From positions 1 to 64,000 of the forward strand of contig JACKAE010000003.1 of assembly GCA_020635205.1 (NCBI GenBank): a stretch of DNA of 64,000 bases, written 5' to 3'. Of this stretch, positions 63,942-64,000 are shown one piece after another (position 1 is the stretch's first letter; every line of letters starts with the position of its first letter). The position numbers and the translations under genes are program-made. Origin of the DNA: Ignavibacteria bacterium. Its GTDB lineage: Bacteria > Bacteroidota > Ignavibacteria > OLB7. The notes beneath the pieces are model-generated. The model saw only the letters and a list, made by a program, of their open reading frames with translations, was not told the DNA's origin and did no database searches.

Positions 63942-64000
63942 TTAGGCAAAGACCAGCAGAATGCAGATAACCAGCGCGAAGAGAGCAATACCCTCGATAA
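63942..64000 (-). CDS. atpE: ATP synthase Fo subunit c, C-terminal fragment
   Basis: Only the last 18 codons and the TAA stop lie in the window; the rest is beyond the right edge. The residues IEGIALFALVICILLVFA match the second transmembrane helix of the c-ring, just after the proton-carrying residue's neighbourhood (the E of IEG is the expected acidic site region). It is placed upstream of atpF as usual. Partial because of the window edge, not a pseudogene. Confidence 0.9.
   Translation of the reverse strand, partial: IEGIALFALVICILLVFA

Overview
The window looks like the chromosome of a Gram-negative bacterium of the Bacteroidota/Chlorobiota superphylum, probably near Chlorobi, Ignavibacteria or Kapabacteria. 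Three lines of evidence support this. Secreted proteins end in type IX secretion (T9SS) sorting domains. The F-ATPase genes run atpE-F-H-A-G and stop at a terminator without atpD/atpC. Families typical of the group are present: a DUF2851 protein, a BshA-type glycosyltransferase and a PorE-like OmpA/PD40 protein. The placement is inference from gene content; no phylogeny was run. Base composition looks even, and there is no phage, integrase, CRISPR array, rRNA or tRNA that I can recognise.

Layout. 1-10 kb (mostly minus strand): trmH and a bifunctional relA/spoT gene, an M32 carboxypeptidase, a DUF2851 protein, pyrF, an M48 lipoprotein protease, truA, and rpmF with yceD. 10-19 kb: a large secreted subtilisin with a T9SS tail, an MBL-fold hydrolase, a SPOR protein, miaB and coaE, then a plus-strand HesB/IscA gene. 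19-31 kb: two T9SS cargo proteins (one a Kelch-Omp28 fusion), superoxide dismutase, a Lon-substrate-binding-domain protein, a minus-strand envelope operon (beta-barrel, PD40/OmpA, DUF2520), a DUF1015 protein and a LolC/E-type permease. 31-42 kb: a STAS protein, a BamA/TamA-like barrel, a YigZ protein, bshA, an inositol monophosphatase, a pabB-pabA-pabC type cluster, a double-PspC membrane protein, 5-formyl-THF cyclo-ligase and a class V aminotransferase. 42-50 kb: the mlaE-mlaF-mlaD lipid transport operon, thrS behind a terminator-like leader, and a secreted alpha/beta hydrolase. 50-64 kb (mostly minus): an FCP1-like phosphatase, DUF2071, gmhA, purL, accC, mutS2-yqeY, a cobalamin-binding-like protein (plus strand), and the atp operon running off the right edge.

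Most genes are housekeeping. The less ordinary content is in the intergenic DNA: a 192-bp MITE-like element with terminal inverted repeats and a 5-bp direct repeat, a degraded palindrome-rich relative about 11 kb away, a perfect ten-copy 7-bp tandem array between two identical 65-bp repeats, several other 7/8-bp periodic tracts near gene ends, and a dispersed CACCAAG-type repeat at five sites. On the protein side the envelope theme dominates: T9SS cargo, a PorE-like periplasmic protein, MlaEFD, a BamA-like barrel and a Lol-type permease.
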